Origin: DASQYE01 sp036389315
Lineage (GTDB): Bacteria > Acidobacteriota > Blastocatellia > Pyrinomonadales > Pyrinomonadaceae
Assembly: GCA_036389315.1 (NCBI GenBank)
Contig: DASVQF010000032.1
Span: 1 to 64,000 of the forward strand
Length of the DNA stretch: 64,000 bases
Direction of reading: 5' to 3'
This document shows positions 9,472 to 22,200 of this stretch, piece after piece. The first letter of the stretch is position 1, and every line of letters begins with the position of its first letter. Made by a program: the position numbers and the translations under genes. The notes under the pieces were generated by a model. That model did not search any database, was not told where the DNA came from, and saw only the letters and a program-made list of their open reading frames with translations.

Positions 9472-11145
9472 ATGAGGCTCATTTCGTTTGCATTCCGGTA
9501 CTCACGCCCTGTCCTGGTCGCTGCTGTCCTGGCCGGTCTCGTCAGCGGACTGAGCCAGACGGGTCTCCTGGCCATCATCAACATCGCGCTCACTCATACG
9601 GGTGCGCCTTCGACCTCTCTGTTGCTGCCGAGATTCATCGCGCTCGGGCTCCTCATGTTTATCGCCCGAATCGTTTCCGGTCTTCTGCTGGCGCGCCTTG
9701 CTCACAATGCCACCTACGACTTGCGCATGCAGTTCAGCCGGCGGATTCTTGAGACCGCTCTGCGACGGCTGGAATTAATCGGGACGCCGAAACTGATGGC
9801 GATCTTTACGGAAGATATTCCGGCGCTGGTCAGCGCGCTGGCCGCGCTTCCGACTCTCTGCATGCATCTGGCGATAGTGGCCGGCTGCCTGGTCTACCTG
9901 GGATGGCTCTCGTGGCCTCTACTGCTCTACTTGATTCCCTTCTTCGTGGCCGGGGTTTTGGTCTACCAGGTGGCCACGGCCTACGCCATGCGCGCCCTCA
10001 CGCTCGCGCGCAGGCAACATGATCGCCTATTAAAAGATTTCCGCGCGCTGACGGAAGGGATCAAGGAGTTGAAGCTTCACCGACGCCGCAGCGAATCTTT
10101 TCTCTCAGACTGCCTGGAACCCACGGCCCGCTCGCTGCGCCGCCATAATTTTAAGGGGACGACCATCTTTACGGCCGCACAGAGCTGGGGACAACTGTCG
10201 AGCTTTGTCCTGATCGGCCTGGTCGTCCTGGTGCTTCCCTCTTACACGAGCGCGGGAGCGCGCCCGCTCATGGGCTTTGCCCTCGTCATCCTTTACCTGT
10301 TGACGCCGCTGGAAATTATTATGTCGGCTCTGCCGACGCTGGCCCGCGCAGACATCGCCGTGGCGAGAATCGAAGAGTTGGGCATCTCGCTGACGGCGCA
10401 CGCAAACGACGGCGACGCTGGCGCGACCGCACAGGCGGCGGCCGGGCTGTCTATCAATACGCTGGAATTTTCCGGCGTCAGGCATGTCTACCGGCGCGAG
10501 CAGGAGGATACTGATTTTGCTCTGGGCCCAATAGATTTGACGCTGCGCACCGGAGAACTGGTCTTCCTGGTGGGCGGAAACGGGAGCGGTAAGACTACGC
10601 TGGCAAAGCTTCTGACGGGGCTCTACGTTCCCGAAGCCGGAGAGATTCGCCTCAACGGGCAGCCCGTCACAGACCGGAACCGCAATTTTTACCGGCAGCA
10701 TTTCTCCGCAGTCTTCTCGGACTTCTATCTCTTCGAAAGCCTGCTCGGGATGGAGGCGGCTGGGCTTGACGCTCGGGCCCAGGAATACCTGAGAAAGCTG
10801 CAACTCGCCGCCAGGGTGAGCGTCGAGGGGGGACGGCTTTCGACGCTCGATCTGTCTCAAGGCCAGCGCAAGCGGCTGGCGCTTTTAGCCGCTTACCTCG
10901 AAGATCGCCCCGTCTACGTCTTCGACGAGTGGGCCGCCGACCAAGACCCGCAATTCAAAGAGCTGTTCTATCTCCGCCTCTTGCCCGAATTGAAGAGCCG
11001 GGGGAAAACCGTCGTCGTCATCAGTCACGATGATCGCTTTTATCATGTGGCAGATCGCCTCATCAAACTCGATTATGGTAAACTCTGTCCCGACCCGCAG
11101 CCACTCTCGTCCTCATCTGCTTCAATACCCGAAGTCATCAGATAA
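9472..11145 (+). CDS. Cyclic-peptide/siderophore-type ABC exporter (PvdE/SyrD family), fused TMD-NBD
   Basis: A 557-residue half-transporter with an N-terminal six-helix membrane domain (about residues 10-300) and a C-terminal ATPase domain. The ATPase has a Walker A GGNGSGKT near 368, a signature-like LSQGQRKRLALL near 462, and Walker B VFDEWAADQD near 483. This degenerate signature and the DEWAADQDP sequence are typical of the PvdE/SyrD peptide-export family, which moves NRPS products across the inner membrane. It is the first gene right of the divergent promoter, so it is probably co-expressed with the synthetases and exports the lipopeptide or its precursor. Function is inferred from family and context. 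Start ATG 9472 has only a weak ribosome-binding site. Confidence 0.92.
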   Translation: MRLISFAFRYSRPVLVAAVLAGLVSGLSQTGLLAIINIALTHTGAPSTSLLLPRFIALGLLMFIARIVSGLLLARLAHNATYDLRMQFSRRILETALRRLELIGTPKLMAIFTEDIPALVSALAALPTLCMHLAIVAGCLVYLGWLSWPLLLYLIPFFVAGVLVYQVATAYAMRALTLARRQHDRLLKDFRALTEGIKELKLHRRRSESFLSDCLEPTARSLRRHNFKGTTIFTAAQSWGQLSSFVLIGLVVLVLPSYTSAGARPLMGFALVILYLLTPLEIIMSALPTLARADIAVARIEELGISLTAHANDGDAGATAQAAAGLSINTLEFSGVRHVYRREQEDTDFALGPIDLTLRTGELVFLVGGNGSGKTTLAKLLTGLYVPEAGEIRLNGQPVTDRNRNFYRQHFSAVFSDFYLFESLLGMEAAGLDARAQEYLRKLQLAARVSVEGGRLSTLDLSQGQRKRLALLAAYLEDRPVYVFDEWAADQDPQFKELFYLRLLPELKSRGKTVVVISHDDRFYHVADRLIKLDYGKLCPDPQPLSSSSASIPEVIR

Positions 11146-11203
11146 GGACTTCAGCCTTGAGACGGGTAAGCTCTGATACTCTAACGTGAGGGTTTAATCG
11201 ATT

Positions 11204-13120
11204 ATGGCGACGCAAGTGGAAACCCTTCGATTCCAGGCCGAGACCAAGCACCTGCTTGATCTCATGATTAATTCTCTTTACACGGACAAAGAAATCTTCC
11301 TCCGCGAGCTGATCTCGAACGCTTCGGACGCCCTCGACCGCTTACGTTTTGAAGCTCTCGTCAAGCCGGAGCTGATCGATTCCGACGAGCAGTTGGAGAT
11401 ACGCCTGGAAGTGAACCGCGAGGCGCGCACGCTGACCGTGAGCGACAACGGCATCGGGATGAGCCGCGACGAGATCATCGCCAACATCGGGACAATAGCC
11501 CAGTCGGGCACGCGCCAGTTGCGCGAGATGATGCGGCAGGGAGCCTCGGACGCTCAGCTCGCCAACCTGATCGGTCAGTTCGGCGTCGGCTTTTACTCCT
11601 CCTTCATGGTGGCCGACAGGGTTTCGCTCCTGACGCGCCGGGCGGGCGAAGACTCTGCCACGCTCTGGGAATCGAGCGGCGACGGCGAGTACACCCTGAC
11701 CGAGGCGGAGAAAGCTGCGCGGGGGACGGCCGTGACGCTTCACCTCAAGGCGTTCGATCCGGAAAACGGCATCGAAGATTTTACGGACAAATGGGTTCTG
11801 GCGCGCATCGTCAAACGCTACTCCGATTTCGTGAGCTATCCCATCATCTTCGAGGATCGGCGCGAGGAGGCCAAAGAAGGAGAGACCGCAACGGAAGACA
11901 AAGTGCTCAACTCGATGAAACCTCTGTGGGCCCGCCCGCAATCTGAGGTTTCAGAGACAGAGTACGCAGAGTTCTACAAGCACATGTTTCATGATACGGA
12001 AGGGCCTTTGGAGACCATCGCAGTCAAGGCCGAAGGCAGGGTCGAGTATCAGGCGCTCGTCTTTATCCCTTCCAAAGCCCCCTTCGATCTCTTCTATCAT
12101 GCGGCCGAATCGGGCTTGCGCCTCTACGCCAAAGGCGTGTTGATTATCGAACAGTGCGCCGAGTTGTTGCCGCGCTACTTGAGGTTCGTGCAGGGCATAG
12201 TGGACTCGGCCGATTTGCCGCTCAACATTTCCCGGCAAATGCTGCAACAGGAACGCCAGATCGCACAGATTCGCAAGTGGCTCACGAAAAAGATACTCGA
12301 TACTTTGCAGAACATGCGCGACGAGAGCGAGGAGAAGTACCTGCGCTTCTGGCAGCAGTTCGGCCGCGCGCTCAAGGAGGGCGTCGGCTCCGATTACGAC
12401 AACAAGGAGCGGATAGTCTCGCTGCTCCTGTTTCAATCCTCGCATGACCCGGAAAAGCTCTCGACCCTCACAGACTACGTCGGGCGGATGAAGGAGGAGC
12501 AGGAGGAGATTTTTTACCTGACCGGCGAATCACGCAGCGTCGTCGAGCATTCGCCTCATCTCGAAGCTTTCATCGCCAGAGGGTACGAAGTCCTTTATCT
12601 GGTCGATCCGGTTGACGAGCTGGTCGTCCAGTTCCTTCCGGAGTTCGAGGGCAAGAAGCTCAAGAGCGTGGGTAAGGGGACGATCAAGCTGGGCAGCAAG
12701 GAGGAGCGCGAGCAGACCGAGAAGGAGTTGCAGCAGCGGCAGGAGGAGTCTTCCGAGCTGCTCAAATTTTTACAGCGTACGCTGGACGAACAGATCAAAG
12801 AGGTGCGGCTGACCAATCGCTTGACGACTTCTCCGGCCTGTCTGGTCGGAACCGAGCTTGATTACAGTCCTCAGATGGAGCGGCTCTTACAAATGGGCCC
12901 AGGCGGCAGACCCAAACAGCGCCGCATCATGGAACTCAACCCGCAGCACGAGATTTTCCTGAAGATGAAAGAGCGTTTCCAGAAGAATGCAGATGATCCC
13001 GGTCTGGTCGATAGCGCCAGACTGCTCTTAGGCTACGCATTGCTGGCCGAAGGCTCAGAACTGCCAGACCCCGTCGAGTTCAATCGCCTCATTGCCGGAC
13101 TGATCGCGCAGTCCCTCTAA
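11204..13120 (+). CDS. htpG: Molecular chaperone HtpG (bacterial Hsp90)
   Basis: A 638-residue protein with the complete Hsp90 layout: N-terminal GHKL ATPase (LRELISNASDALDRLR near 33-48, DNGIGM near 84, GQFGVGFYSSFM near 128), a middle domain with ISREMLQ-like NISRQMLQQERQ near 345, and a C-terminal dimerisation domain. Length matches the family. It folds client proteins in the cytoplasm using ATP. Its place is odd: 58 bp after the exporter and 92 bp before a 10-kb NRPS gene on the same strand, inside a biosynthetic cluster. HtpG is known to be needed for some NRPS/PKS products such as albicidin and colibactin, so it may serve as a dedicated chaperone for the giant synthetases. It could equally be the genome's only htpG. 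Confidence 0.97.
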   Translation: MATQVETLRFQAETKHLLDLMINSLYTDKEIFLRELISNASDALDRLRFEALVKPELIDSDEQLEIRLEVNREARTLTVSDNGIGMSRDEIIANIGTIAQSGTRQLREMMRQGASDAQLANLIGQFGVGFYSSFMVADRVSLLTRRAGEDSATLWESSGDGEYTLTEAEKAARGTAVTLHLKAFDPENGIEDFTDKWVLARIVKRYSDFVSYPIIFEDRREEAKEGETATEDKVLNSMKPLWARPQSEVSETEYAEFYKHMFHDTEGPLETIAVKAEGRVEYQALVFIPSKAPFDLFYHAAESGLRLYAKGVLIIEQCAELLPRYLRFVQGIVDSADLPLNISRQMLQQERQIAQIRKWLTKKILDTLQNMRDESEEKYLRFWQQFGRALKEGVGSDYDNKERIVSLLLFQSSHDPEKLSTLTDYVGRMKEEQEEIFYLTGESRSVVEHSPHLEAFIARGYEVLYLVDPVDELVVQFLPEFEGKKLKSVGKGTIKLGSKEEREQTEKELQQRQEESSELLKFLQRTLDEQIKEVRLTNRLTTSPACLVGTELDYSPQMERLLQMGPGGRPKQRRIMELNPQHEIFLKMKERFQKNADDPGLVDSARLLLGYALLAEGSELPDPVEFNRLIAGLIAQSL

Positions 13121-13212
13121 CAAGAGTTTAGCAAGACTGCCGCAAAGCCCCTTGGGCCAGTGACGAGAACTCTCCCGCTCGTCGCCGTCAAACCAATCGC
13201 CAGCCGACCCGT

Positions 13213-16200
13213 ATGCAGAAGACGCCTAGCAGCTATCGCCTTTCACCGCAGCAGGAGTACCTCTGGTCATTACAGCAGGGCGCGCGGAGCCGCTCCTTTC
13301 ACGCCCGTTGCGCTCTCCTGATTGCCGGTTCTCTTGAGCCGAGCATACTGCGCGCGGCTTTGGAAAGGGTCATCGCTCGTCAGGAGATTCTTCGCACTAC
13401 GTTTCAGGTCTGGCCCGGCACATCCACCTTATTACAGACCGTCAACGACAGCGCCCCGCTTTCGCTTGACCATTATGACCTCAAGGATTCGAGCCCACCG
13501 GAACAGGAGACCAGAGCCCGCGAGCTTTTCGAGAAGATAAGCCAGGAGCCGGTTGACTTGGAACACGCTCCGCTGCTGCGCGCCTCTTTACTCACCTTTT
13601 CGTCCGCCGCGCACAGTCTCATCCTCAGCCTGCCCGCGCTGTGCGCCGACGCCACGACGCTGCGCAACCTGGCAGCCGAAATCAATCTCGCTTACCGGGC
13701 TTGCCTGCTCGGAGAAGACCTGCCTGAAGGGCCTTTGCAATATGTTGACGTGGCCGAGTGGCAGAACCAACTGCTTGAGTCCGACGAGGTAAAAGAAGGC
13801 AGAGAGTATTGGCGCAGGCCCCTCGTCGCCGCACACCTCGGCCTGAAGCTGCCCTACGAGCACAGGTCTTCGCCGGACTCGGGCTTCGACCCTCTGAGCC
13901 TGGCCGCGACGATACCCGTGGAGACGCTCGCGGGAATCGAATCAATTGTTCAAGAAAGCGGCGCTTCGATTCAGGATGTGCTGCTGGCTTGCTGGCAAGT
14001 CCTGCTGTGGCGGCTCAGCGGGCAATCGGAGATGACCGTCGGCATTACCTCGGAGGAGCGAAAGTATGCCGAGTTGAGGGATGTGCTCGGGCCTGTGGCC
14101 CAACATCTTCCGCTCTATACGTGCCTGGAAGAGAGGCTTCGGCTCATTGAGCTAGTCCGTCAGGTTTCCGCTTCCATCGGCGACCTCTCCAAGTGGCGAG
14201 ACTACTTCTCGTGGGAGGACGTGCGGGAAGCTTCGGGCGAGCCCGACCGGACGCCCTTCCCCTCCGTCAGCTTCGGTTTCGAGGAGCAGAACTGGAACTA
14301 TTCAAACCCCGCTCTCTCCTTCTCGGTGCGCCGCCAATACATCTGCCCCGGCCGCTTCGAGCTGAGACTCTTAGCAGTCCGCCGAGACTCATCTTTGAGC
14401 CTGGAGTTTCATTACGACCCGCGCCTGTTTGCGCGCGCAGACGTGCGGCGCTTGAGCAGGCAGTTCATGACGCTGCTGCTAAGCGCCTGTGAGAGGCCGC
14501 AGGCGAGGATAGGCGCGCTACGGATTCTGGATGCCGAGGAGCGTCAAAGCCTCCTTTTTCGGTTCAACGAGACACGCTCTAGTGATGAGGCGAAGCCCGC
14601 CCACCTGCTCTTCGAGGAGCAGGTTCGGCGCACGCCGCATGCGGTCGCGGCCATCTACGACGGGCAACGTCTGACTTATGCAGAGCTGAACGGACGGGCC
14701 AATCAACTGGCGCATTATCTGCGCAGGCTCGGGGCGGGGCCGGAAACGCTCGTCGGCCTCTGCATGGAGCGGTCGCCGGAGCTGTTGACCGCCATACTCG
14801 GAATCCTCAAGGCGGGCGCGGCCTACGTGCCCCTGGACGCGACCTACCCGAAGCAACGCCTGGCCTTCATGCTGGAAGATGCGCGCCCCCTCCTCCTGCT
14901 CACGCAATCAAGCCTTGTGGGCCAACTGCCCGAACATGAGGCGCGGACTATCTGCCTGGATAGAGACGGGGCTGCCCTGGACTGCGAGAGCGAGGAAGAT
15001 TTGGCGAGCCGGGTGACGGCCGAGAACATGGCCTATTGTATCTACACGTCCGGCTCGACCGGGCGTCCGAAAGGCGTGGTCATCAGTCATGGCGGGCTCA
15101 GTAATTATCTCCGCTGGGCGATAAAGGAATACCTCTCGACAAGGGGGCAGGCCGGGGCCCCCGTGCATTCTTCAATCGGTTTTGATCTGACCGTCACGAG
15201 CCTCTTCGTCCCTCTGCTCGGAGGTCAAAAGGTTCTTCTGCTTCCGGAAGATCAAGGCATAGAGACGCTCGGCGCGGCGCTCTGCGGCGAAGAGGATTTC
15301 AGTCTTCTCAAGATCACTCCATCGCATCTGGATGCGCTCGGCCAGTTATTGCCCGCCGAAGCCGCGAGAGGCGTCCGCGCGCTCGTCATCGGCGGCGAGG
15401 CGCTCGAAGCCGAGACTCTTTCGTTCTGGCGCAGACACGCGCCCGCGATCAGGGTCATCAACGAGTATGGGCCCACGGAGGCAGTCGTCGGATGCTGCGT
15501 TTACGAAGTCCCGCCGGGCTTGCCCGATCACGGGACGATTCCCATCGGCCGCCCCATCGCCAACGCGCAGCTATACATTCTGAATTCAGAACTGGAGCCT
15601 GTGCCGGTGGGCGTCACGGGCGAGCTTTACATCGGCGGCGCAGGTGTGGCGCGCGGCTACTTGAACAGGGCCGGACAGACGGCCGAGAAATTCGTGCCCG
15701 ACCCGTTCAGCGACCGTCCCGGCGAGCGCCTCTATCGCACGGGAGACCTTGCGCGCTTCGGGGCGAGCGGCGAGATAGAGTTTTTAGGACGAGCGGACAA
15801 TCAGGTCAAGGTGCGCGGCCATCGCATAGAGCTGGGCGAGATTGAGACCGTCATCAAACAGCACCCGGCGGTCGCGGAGAGCGTCGTCGAGGCGCGCGAA
15901 GACTCGACGGGCGACCGGCGCATAGTCGCCTACGTGGTTTACCGCGCGGGCGTCGAGCGCGTGCCGACGACCACCGAGCTGCACCGCTTTTTGGCCGAGC
16001 GGCTGCCCGACTACATGATGCCGAACAACGTCGTCCGGCTCCGGCAATTGCCGCTCACGGCGCACGGCAAGGTTGATCGTCGTGCGCTGCCCGCGCCCGA
16101 ACAGTCCAGACCGGAAATCGAGGAAGCCTATGTCGCGCCGCGCACCGCGATTGAAAGTTTGCTGGCCGAGAACTGGGCCCAGTTGCTCAAGGTCGAGCGG

Positions 16201-19200
16201 GTCGGCGTCTACGATAATTTCTTTGAGCTGGGCGGCCACTCGCTGCTGGCGACGCAGCTCACTTCGCGCCTCAGAAATATCCTGCGCGTGGAAGTGCCGC
16301 TGCGCAGGCTCTTCGACGCGCCAACCGTGGCGGGCCTGGCCGAAGAGGTGGAAGCGGCGCTCAGAGAGCAGGCGCAACTGCCCGAGCTTCCGCCCGTGCG
16401 CGCGACCGGAGACGCGCGTGCGCCGCTCTCTTTCGCGCAGCAGCGGCTCTGGTTTCTAGATCAATTGGAACCGGGCAGCGCCGCCTATAATATCCCTGCT
16501 GCCGTACGCATGAGCGGAGACCTCAACCTGCAAGTCGTCGAGCAGAGCCTCAATGCAATCCTTCGCCGCCACGAAGCTCTACGCACGACTTTCGCCGCCT
16601 TCGACGGCGAGCCGGTGCAGGTCGTCTTACCGGACTTGAGACTGCGGCCGTCGCTCGTCGACTTGAGCTGCACGGCGGAGCGCGAGGCCGAGGCGCTCAG
16701 ACTTGCCACGGAGGAAGCGCAGCGTCCCTTCGACCTGAGAGCGGGCCCGCTGTTGCGCTTCACCCTGCTGCGCCTGGGCCCACAGGAGCACGTCGCTCTC
16801 TTGACCATGCACCACATAGTCAGCGACGGATGGTCTATGGAGATATTCGTGCGCGAGTTCATGGCGCTCTACGAAGCGCACCTCGCGGGCCGAGAGGCCG
16901 CGCTCCCGGAGCTACAGATTCAGTACAGAGATTATGCCGTGTGGCAAAGGGAGTGGTTGCGCGGCGGCCAGGCGCTTGAGCGACAGGTGGCTTACTGGAA
17001 AGAGCAGCTCGGCGACGAAACGCCTGTGCTGGAACTGCCCGCAGATCATCGGCGACCGGCCGTGCAAAGCTTTCGTGGCTCAAGCCGCAGCTTCGAGCTG
17101 ACGCCGGAGCTGAGCAGGCGTTTGAAGGAGCTGAGCCACAGGGCCGGAGTCACGCTGTTCATGACCCTGCTCGCGGCTTTTCAAACCCTGCTGCACCGCT
17201 ACACGAGGCAGGACGAGGTCGCTACGGGGACGCCCGTGGCGGGGCGCACGCGGGCGGAGTTTGAAGAGTTGATCGGATTGTTCGTCAACATGCTGGTGCT
17301 GCGGACTGCGCTGGGCGGTAATCCGACCTTCATGGAGCTGCTCGCACGAGTCCGAGAGGTCGCGCTCGGAGCTTACGCCCATCAAGACCTTCCCTTTGAG
17401 AAGCTGGTCGAAGAGCTGCAACCGAAGAGGGACTTGAGCCGCAACCCGCTCTTTCAAGTCTTCTTCTCGTTGCAGAATCTTGCGCCCTCTGAACTGCGTC
17501 TGCCCGGGCTGAAGCTCGGCTACCTGGCCGTCGATAACCAGACCACCAGGTTCGACCTCTCCTTGCGCGTAGTCGAAACGCCCGATGCTCTTCAGGCCGT
17601 TTTTGAATACAGCACAGACCTCTTTGAGCCTCAGAGTATTGAGCGGCTTGAGCGCCATTTCCGGCAACTGCTCACCGCGCTCAGCCTAGACCCGCAGCAA
17701 CCCATCTGCCACGTCCCGCTGCTCGACGAGAGCGAGCGCCGGCAATTGTTCGGCGAACGCAACCGCACTCTGTTCCCGGTGGAAGCCGGAACCTGCATAC
17801 ACCATCTCTTTGAAGCTCAAGCCGGTCGCACGCCGGCGGCCATCGCCGTGGCTTATGAAGAGGAACAGATCAGCTACCGGGAATTGAACAGCAGGGCCAA
17901 CCGGCTTGCGCGCTACTTGCGCAGGCGTGGTGTGCGGCCCGAAAGGTTAGTCGGCATCCTCACGAAACGTTCCATCGAGATGATGGCAGGGATGCTGGCC
18001 ATACTCAAAGCCGGAGGAGCCTATGTGCCGCTTGACCCAGGCTATCCGGAAGAGCGGCTGCGACTGATGATTGAAGATGCAGGCATCGAGCTGGTGGTCA
18101 GAGACGGCGACTCCGGGGAGTGGATTACGGGGGCCGGAATCGAGACGGTTGACGTGGCGACGGTGTGGAAGGAGGCCGCGACCGAGAGTGCGGAAGACCT
18201 GAAGAGCGAAGCGACGGGGGAGAACCTAGCTTATGTGATCTACACCTCCGGCTCGACCGGCAGACCGAAGGGAGTGATGATCCGGCACCACAGCGTCGTC
18301 AACTTTCTGCTCTCCGTCTCCCGGCAGCCGGGCTTCGAGACGAGCGACGTGCTGCTCGCCGTCACTACTTTATCCTTCGACATCGCCGTGCTCGAACTCT
18401 TTCTGCCGCTCATCCGGGGGGGCCGCCTCGTCATCGCCAGCCGCGAGACGGCCTCGGACGGCAGACGTTTGCGGGAAAAACTTGAGCAGGCCGGAGCGAC
18501 CGTTATGCAGGCCACTCCGGCTACTTGGCGGTTGTTGCTGGCGGCGGGCTGGACTGGTCGTCCCCAGTTCAAAATACTCTGCGGCGGCGAGGCTCTCAGT
18601 TGGCAGTTGGCCCATGAGCTGCTCGAACGCGGGGCGGAGGTCTGGAATCTGTATGGGCCCACGGAGACGACCATCTGGTCATCTCTGTGCAGAGTCGAGA
18701 GGGCGTCCACAAGCGAGAGCATTGTCCACATCGGGCGGCCTCTCGCCAATACAGAGCTGTACGTCCTCGACGCTCATCTGCAAATGCTCCCGGCGGGAGT
18801 GCCGGGCGAGCTGTATATCGGCGGCGACGGGCTGGCGCGCGGCTACTGGCGTGCGCCAGCGCAAACGGCCGAGGGCTTCGTGCCCGACCCTTTCAGCCCC
18901 GTACCCGGCGCGCGGCTTTACCGGACGGGCGACGTGGCCCGCTATCTCAGTAGCGGGGATGTGCAGTACGTCGGGCGGGCCGACAACCAGGTGAAGCTGC
19001 GCGGTTATCGAATCGAGACTGGCGAGATCGAAGCGGCGCTCAACCGGCAGCCAGAGGTGCGCCAAAGCGCGGTCGTCATGCGCGAAGACGTGGCGGGCGA
19101 GAAACGTCTTGTCGGTTACGTGGTGATGGAGGAGGGGGCCGCCTTCTCCGCCGCCGAGCTGCGACGCCGCTTGAAAGAGCGATTGCCCGATTACATGATT

Positions 19201-22200
19201 CCATCCCTGTTGGTGGAGATCGAAAGGCTGCCCCTGACGCCCAACGGAAAGGTAGACCGCCGCGCGCTTCCTCGGCCGCCCGCCGGGGCGCGGCCCGACC
19301 CGGAAGAGATATTCATCGCCCCGCGCACGCCCACAGAGGAGATCGTCGCAAGCCTCTGGGCCCAGGTGCTCAACGTAGAGCAGGTCGGCACGGGCGACAA
19401 CTTTTTTGCGCTCGGCGGTCATTCGCTCCTGGCCACGCAGGTCATCTCGCGCGTGCAGAGCTTCTTCGAGCTGGAGGTTCCGCTGCGCAGCCTCTTTGAA
19501 GCGCCGACCGTCGGCGAATTCGCGCGCTCAATCGAAGAGGCTCAGAACAAGGGCTCGCGTCTCTCGATGCCGCCCCTCAGACGCGCGCAGCGAGGCGCGA
19601 GCGCGCCGCTCACGTTCGCGCAGCAGCGCATGTGGTTTCTGGATCAACTCGAACCTGAGAGCACAGCCTACAACCTCTCGACGGCCGTGCGCCTCGAAGG
19701 CCCGCTCAATCTCCCTGCGCTCGCGGAGAGTTTCAATCAACTCATCAGCCGCCATGAAGCCTTACGTACCAGCTTCACTGTCAACCAGGGCCAACCCGTG
19801 CAGGTCATCGGCGCAGAGTCGCCCATCACGCTCCGGGTCGAAGAGTTGGGCCACCTTGAAAGGAGCGAGCGAGAGCGGGAGGTGGCGCGACTGGCCGGTG
19901 AAGAGGCGCAAAGAGGCTTTGATTTGAGCTGCGGGCCGCTGCTGAGAATCAGGCTCCTGCGCTTATCCGAGCGTGAGCATGTGCTGCTCCTGACGATGCA
20001 CCACATCATCTCGGACGGCTGGTCAGTCGGCGTGCTGGTGCGCGAGCTGGGGCTGCTCTACGAAGCGAACGACCAGGGGCGCGAGGCGCAGTTGGAGGAG
20101 TTAAAGATTCAGTACGCGGATTATGCCGTGTGGCAGAGGGAGTGGCTGCGCGACACTGAGCTTGACGCTCAGCTATCTTTCTGGGAGCAGCAGCTAGAAG
20201 GCGCGAACTTCGTCCTTGAGCTGCCGACAGACCGCCTGCGACCGGCAATCCAGAGCTATAGGGGGGCGACGCATTCAGTAGTCTTGAGCCCTGAGCTGAC
20301 GCGCCAGCTCAAGACTTTGGGCCAACGCGAAAACAGCACCCTCTTCATGATTCTGCTGGCCGCTTTCCGAACCCTGCTCTACAGGTACACGGGCCAGCCA
20401 GACATCCTCATCGGCGTTCCCATCGCAAACCGCAATCACACGGAGGTCGAGCCGCTGATCGGCCTCTTCGCCAACACGCTCGTCTTGCGCGCGGACGCAT
20501 CCGGGGAGACGGCTTTCGGAGAGCTGCTCAAGCGTGTCAGGGAGGCTGCGCTCGGCGCATACGCTCATCAGGATGTCCCGTTCGAGAAGGTGGTCGAGAG
20601 GCTGCGGCCCGAACGCGACTTGAGTCGCAATCCGCTTTTCCAGGCATTGTTCGCGTTTCAGAATGTCTCCATCCAGAGGCTCGGGCTCAAGGGCTTGCGC
20701 CTGAGCGTCTTGGACGTGGAGCGCAAGGCTACCAGGTTCGACCTCTCGCTCGGAATAGTCGAGGCCGAGGGCACGCTGCGCGCATCCTTCGAGTACAGCA
20801 CCGAACTGTTCGAGAGCCAGACCATAACCCGCATGGGAGAGCATTTCTCAAGGTTGTTAGATGAGGCGGTCGCCAACCCCGAGCTGCGCCTGTCGGAATT
20901 TTCGTTATTAACCGAAGCCGAGCGCGCGCAACTTCTCTCGGAGTGGAACGAGGAGCCGGACGCCTCCCCGCAGCATTGCCTTCATCACCTGTTCGCCGCA
21001 CAGGCCCGGCGCACTCCCTCCGCCATCGCCTTAAGCTTTGAAGATCAACATCTCACTTATCACGAACTCAACAGCCGCGCCAACCAACTCGCTCATTACC
21101 TGCTGGCTCGCCTCAAGACGGCGGAAGAAGTAGTCGGCGTCTGTTTGGAACGCTCGATAGAGATGGTCTTGAGCCTGCTCGCGGTGCTCAAAGCGGGAGC
21201 AGCTTACCTGCCCTTAGACGCCGATTACCCGGCCGAGCGGTTGCGGATGATGTTGGAGGATTCCGGGGCTAAAGTGATCTTGACGGGCGCTCCGGTATGG
21301 GGACGCGTCCGAGAGGGTTGGGACGAGAGCCACGAGATAGAGGCCATCTGTTTAGAGAGCGAGTGGAGGCAGATAGCAAGAGAGAGCGAGCAGGACGCGG
21401 GGCTAGAGGTTGCGGCGGAGAATCTGGCCTACGTGATTTACACTTCGGGCTCGACGGGCAGGCCCAAGGGCGTGCAGGTGGAGCATCGGGGTGTGGTCAA
21501 TCTTCTTGAAGCCAGCCGGAGACTCTTCGCTTTCAGCGAGCAGGACGTGTGGACTGTCTTTCATTCTTTCACTTTTGATCTTTCCGTCTGGGAAATCTTT
21601 ACGCCTCTCTTTTACGGGAGCCGTCTGGTCATCGTTCCGTTGCGCGTGGCACAGTCGCCCGAAGCCTTCTACGAGCTGTTGCAGGCGGAGCAGGTGACAA
21701 TCCTTAACCAGACTCCTTCGGTCATCCGCCATCTAGTCCGCTTAAGGCAGGAAGGACGGGTGAACGAGACGCGAGAGTTGAAGCTGCGGCTGATTATGTG
21801 CGGCGGCGAAGCCTTGCCCGGCGAGCTGGCTGCGCGACTACTTGAATGGCGGCTCCCGGTCTGGAACTTTTACGGGCCCACCGAAGCGACCGTCTGGTCA
21901 ACAGTCCACGAGGTCGAGAGTGAGGACGCCGAGCAAGCCTACGTCAGCATCGGGCGGCCCCTACAGAACACTGAGCTTTTCATCCTGGACGCCGGACATA
22001 ACCTGCTCCCCGTAGGCATCCCCGGCGAACTCTACATCGGCGGCAACGGTCTTGCGCGGGCCTATCTCAACCGCCCCGTGGAGACGGCCGAGAAATTCGT
22101 GCCTCATCCCTTCTCCGCCCGCCCGGGTGCGCGACTCTATCGCACGGGAGATGTCGCGCGATACCTTTCAGACGGGCGAGTCCAGTTTTTAGGTCGCGCC

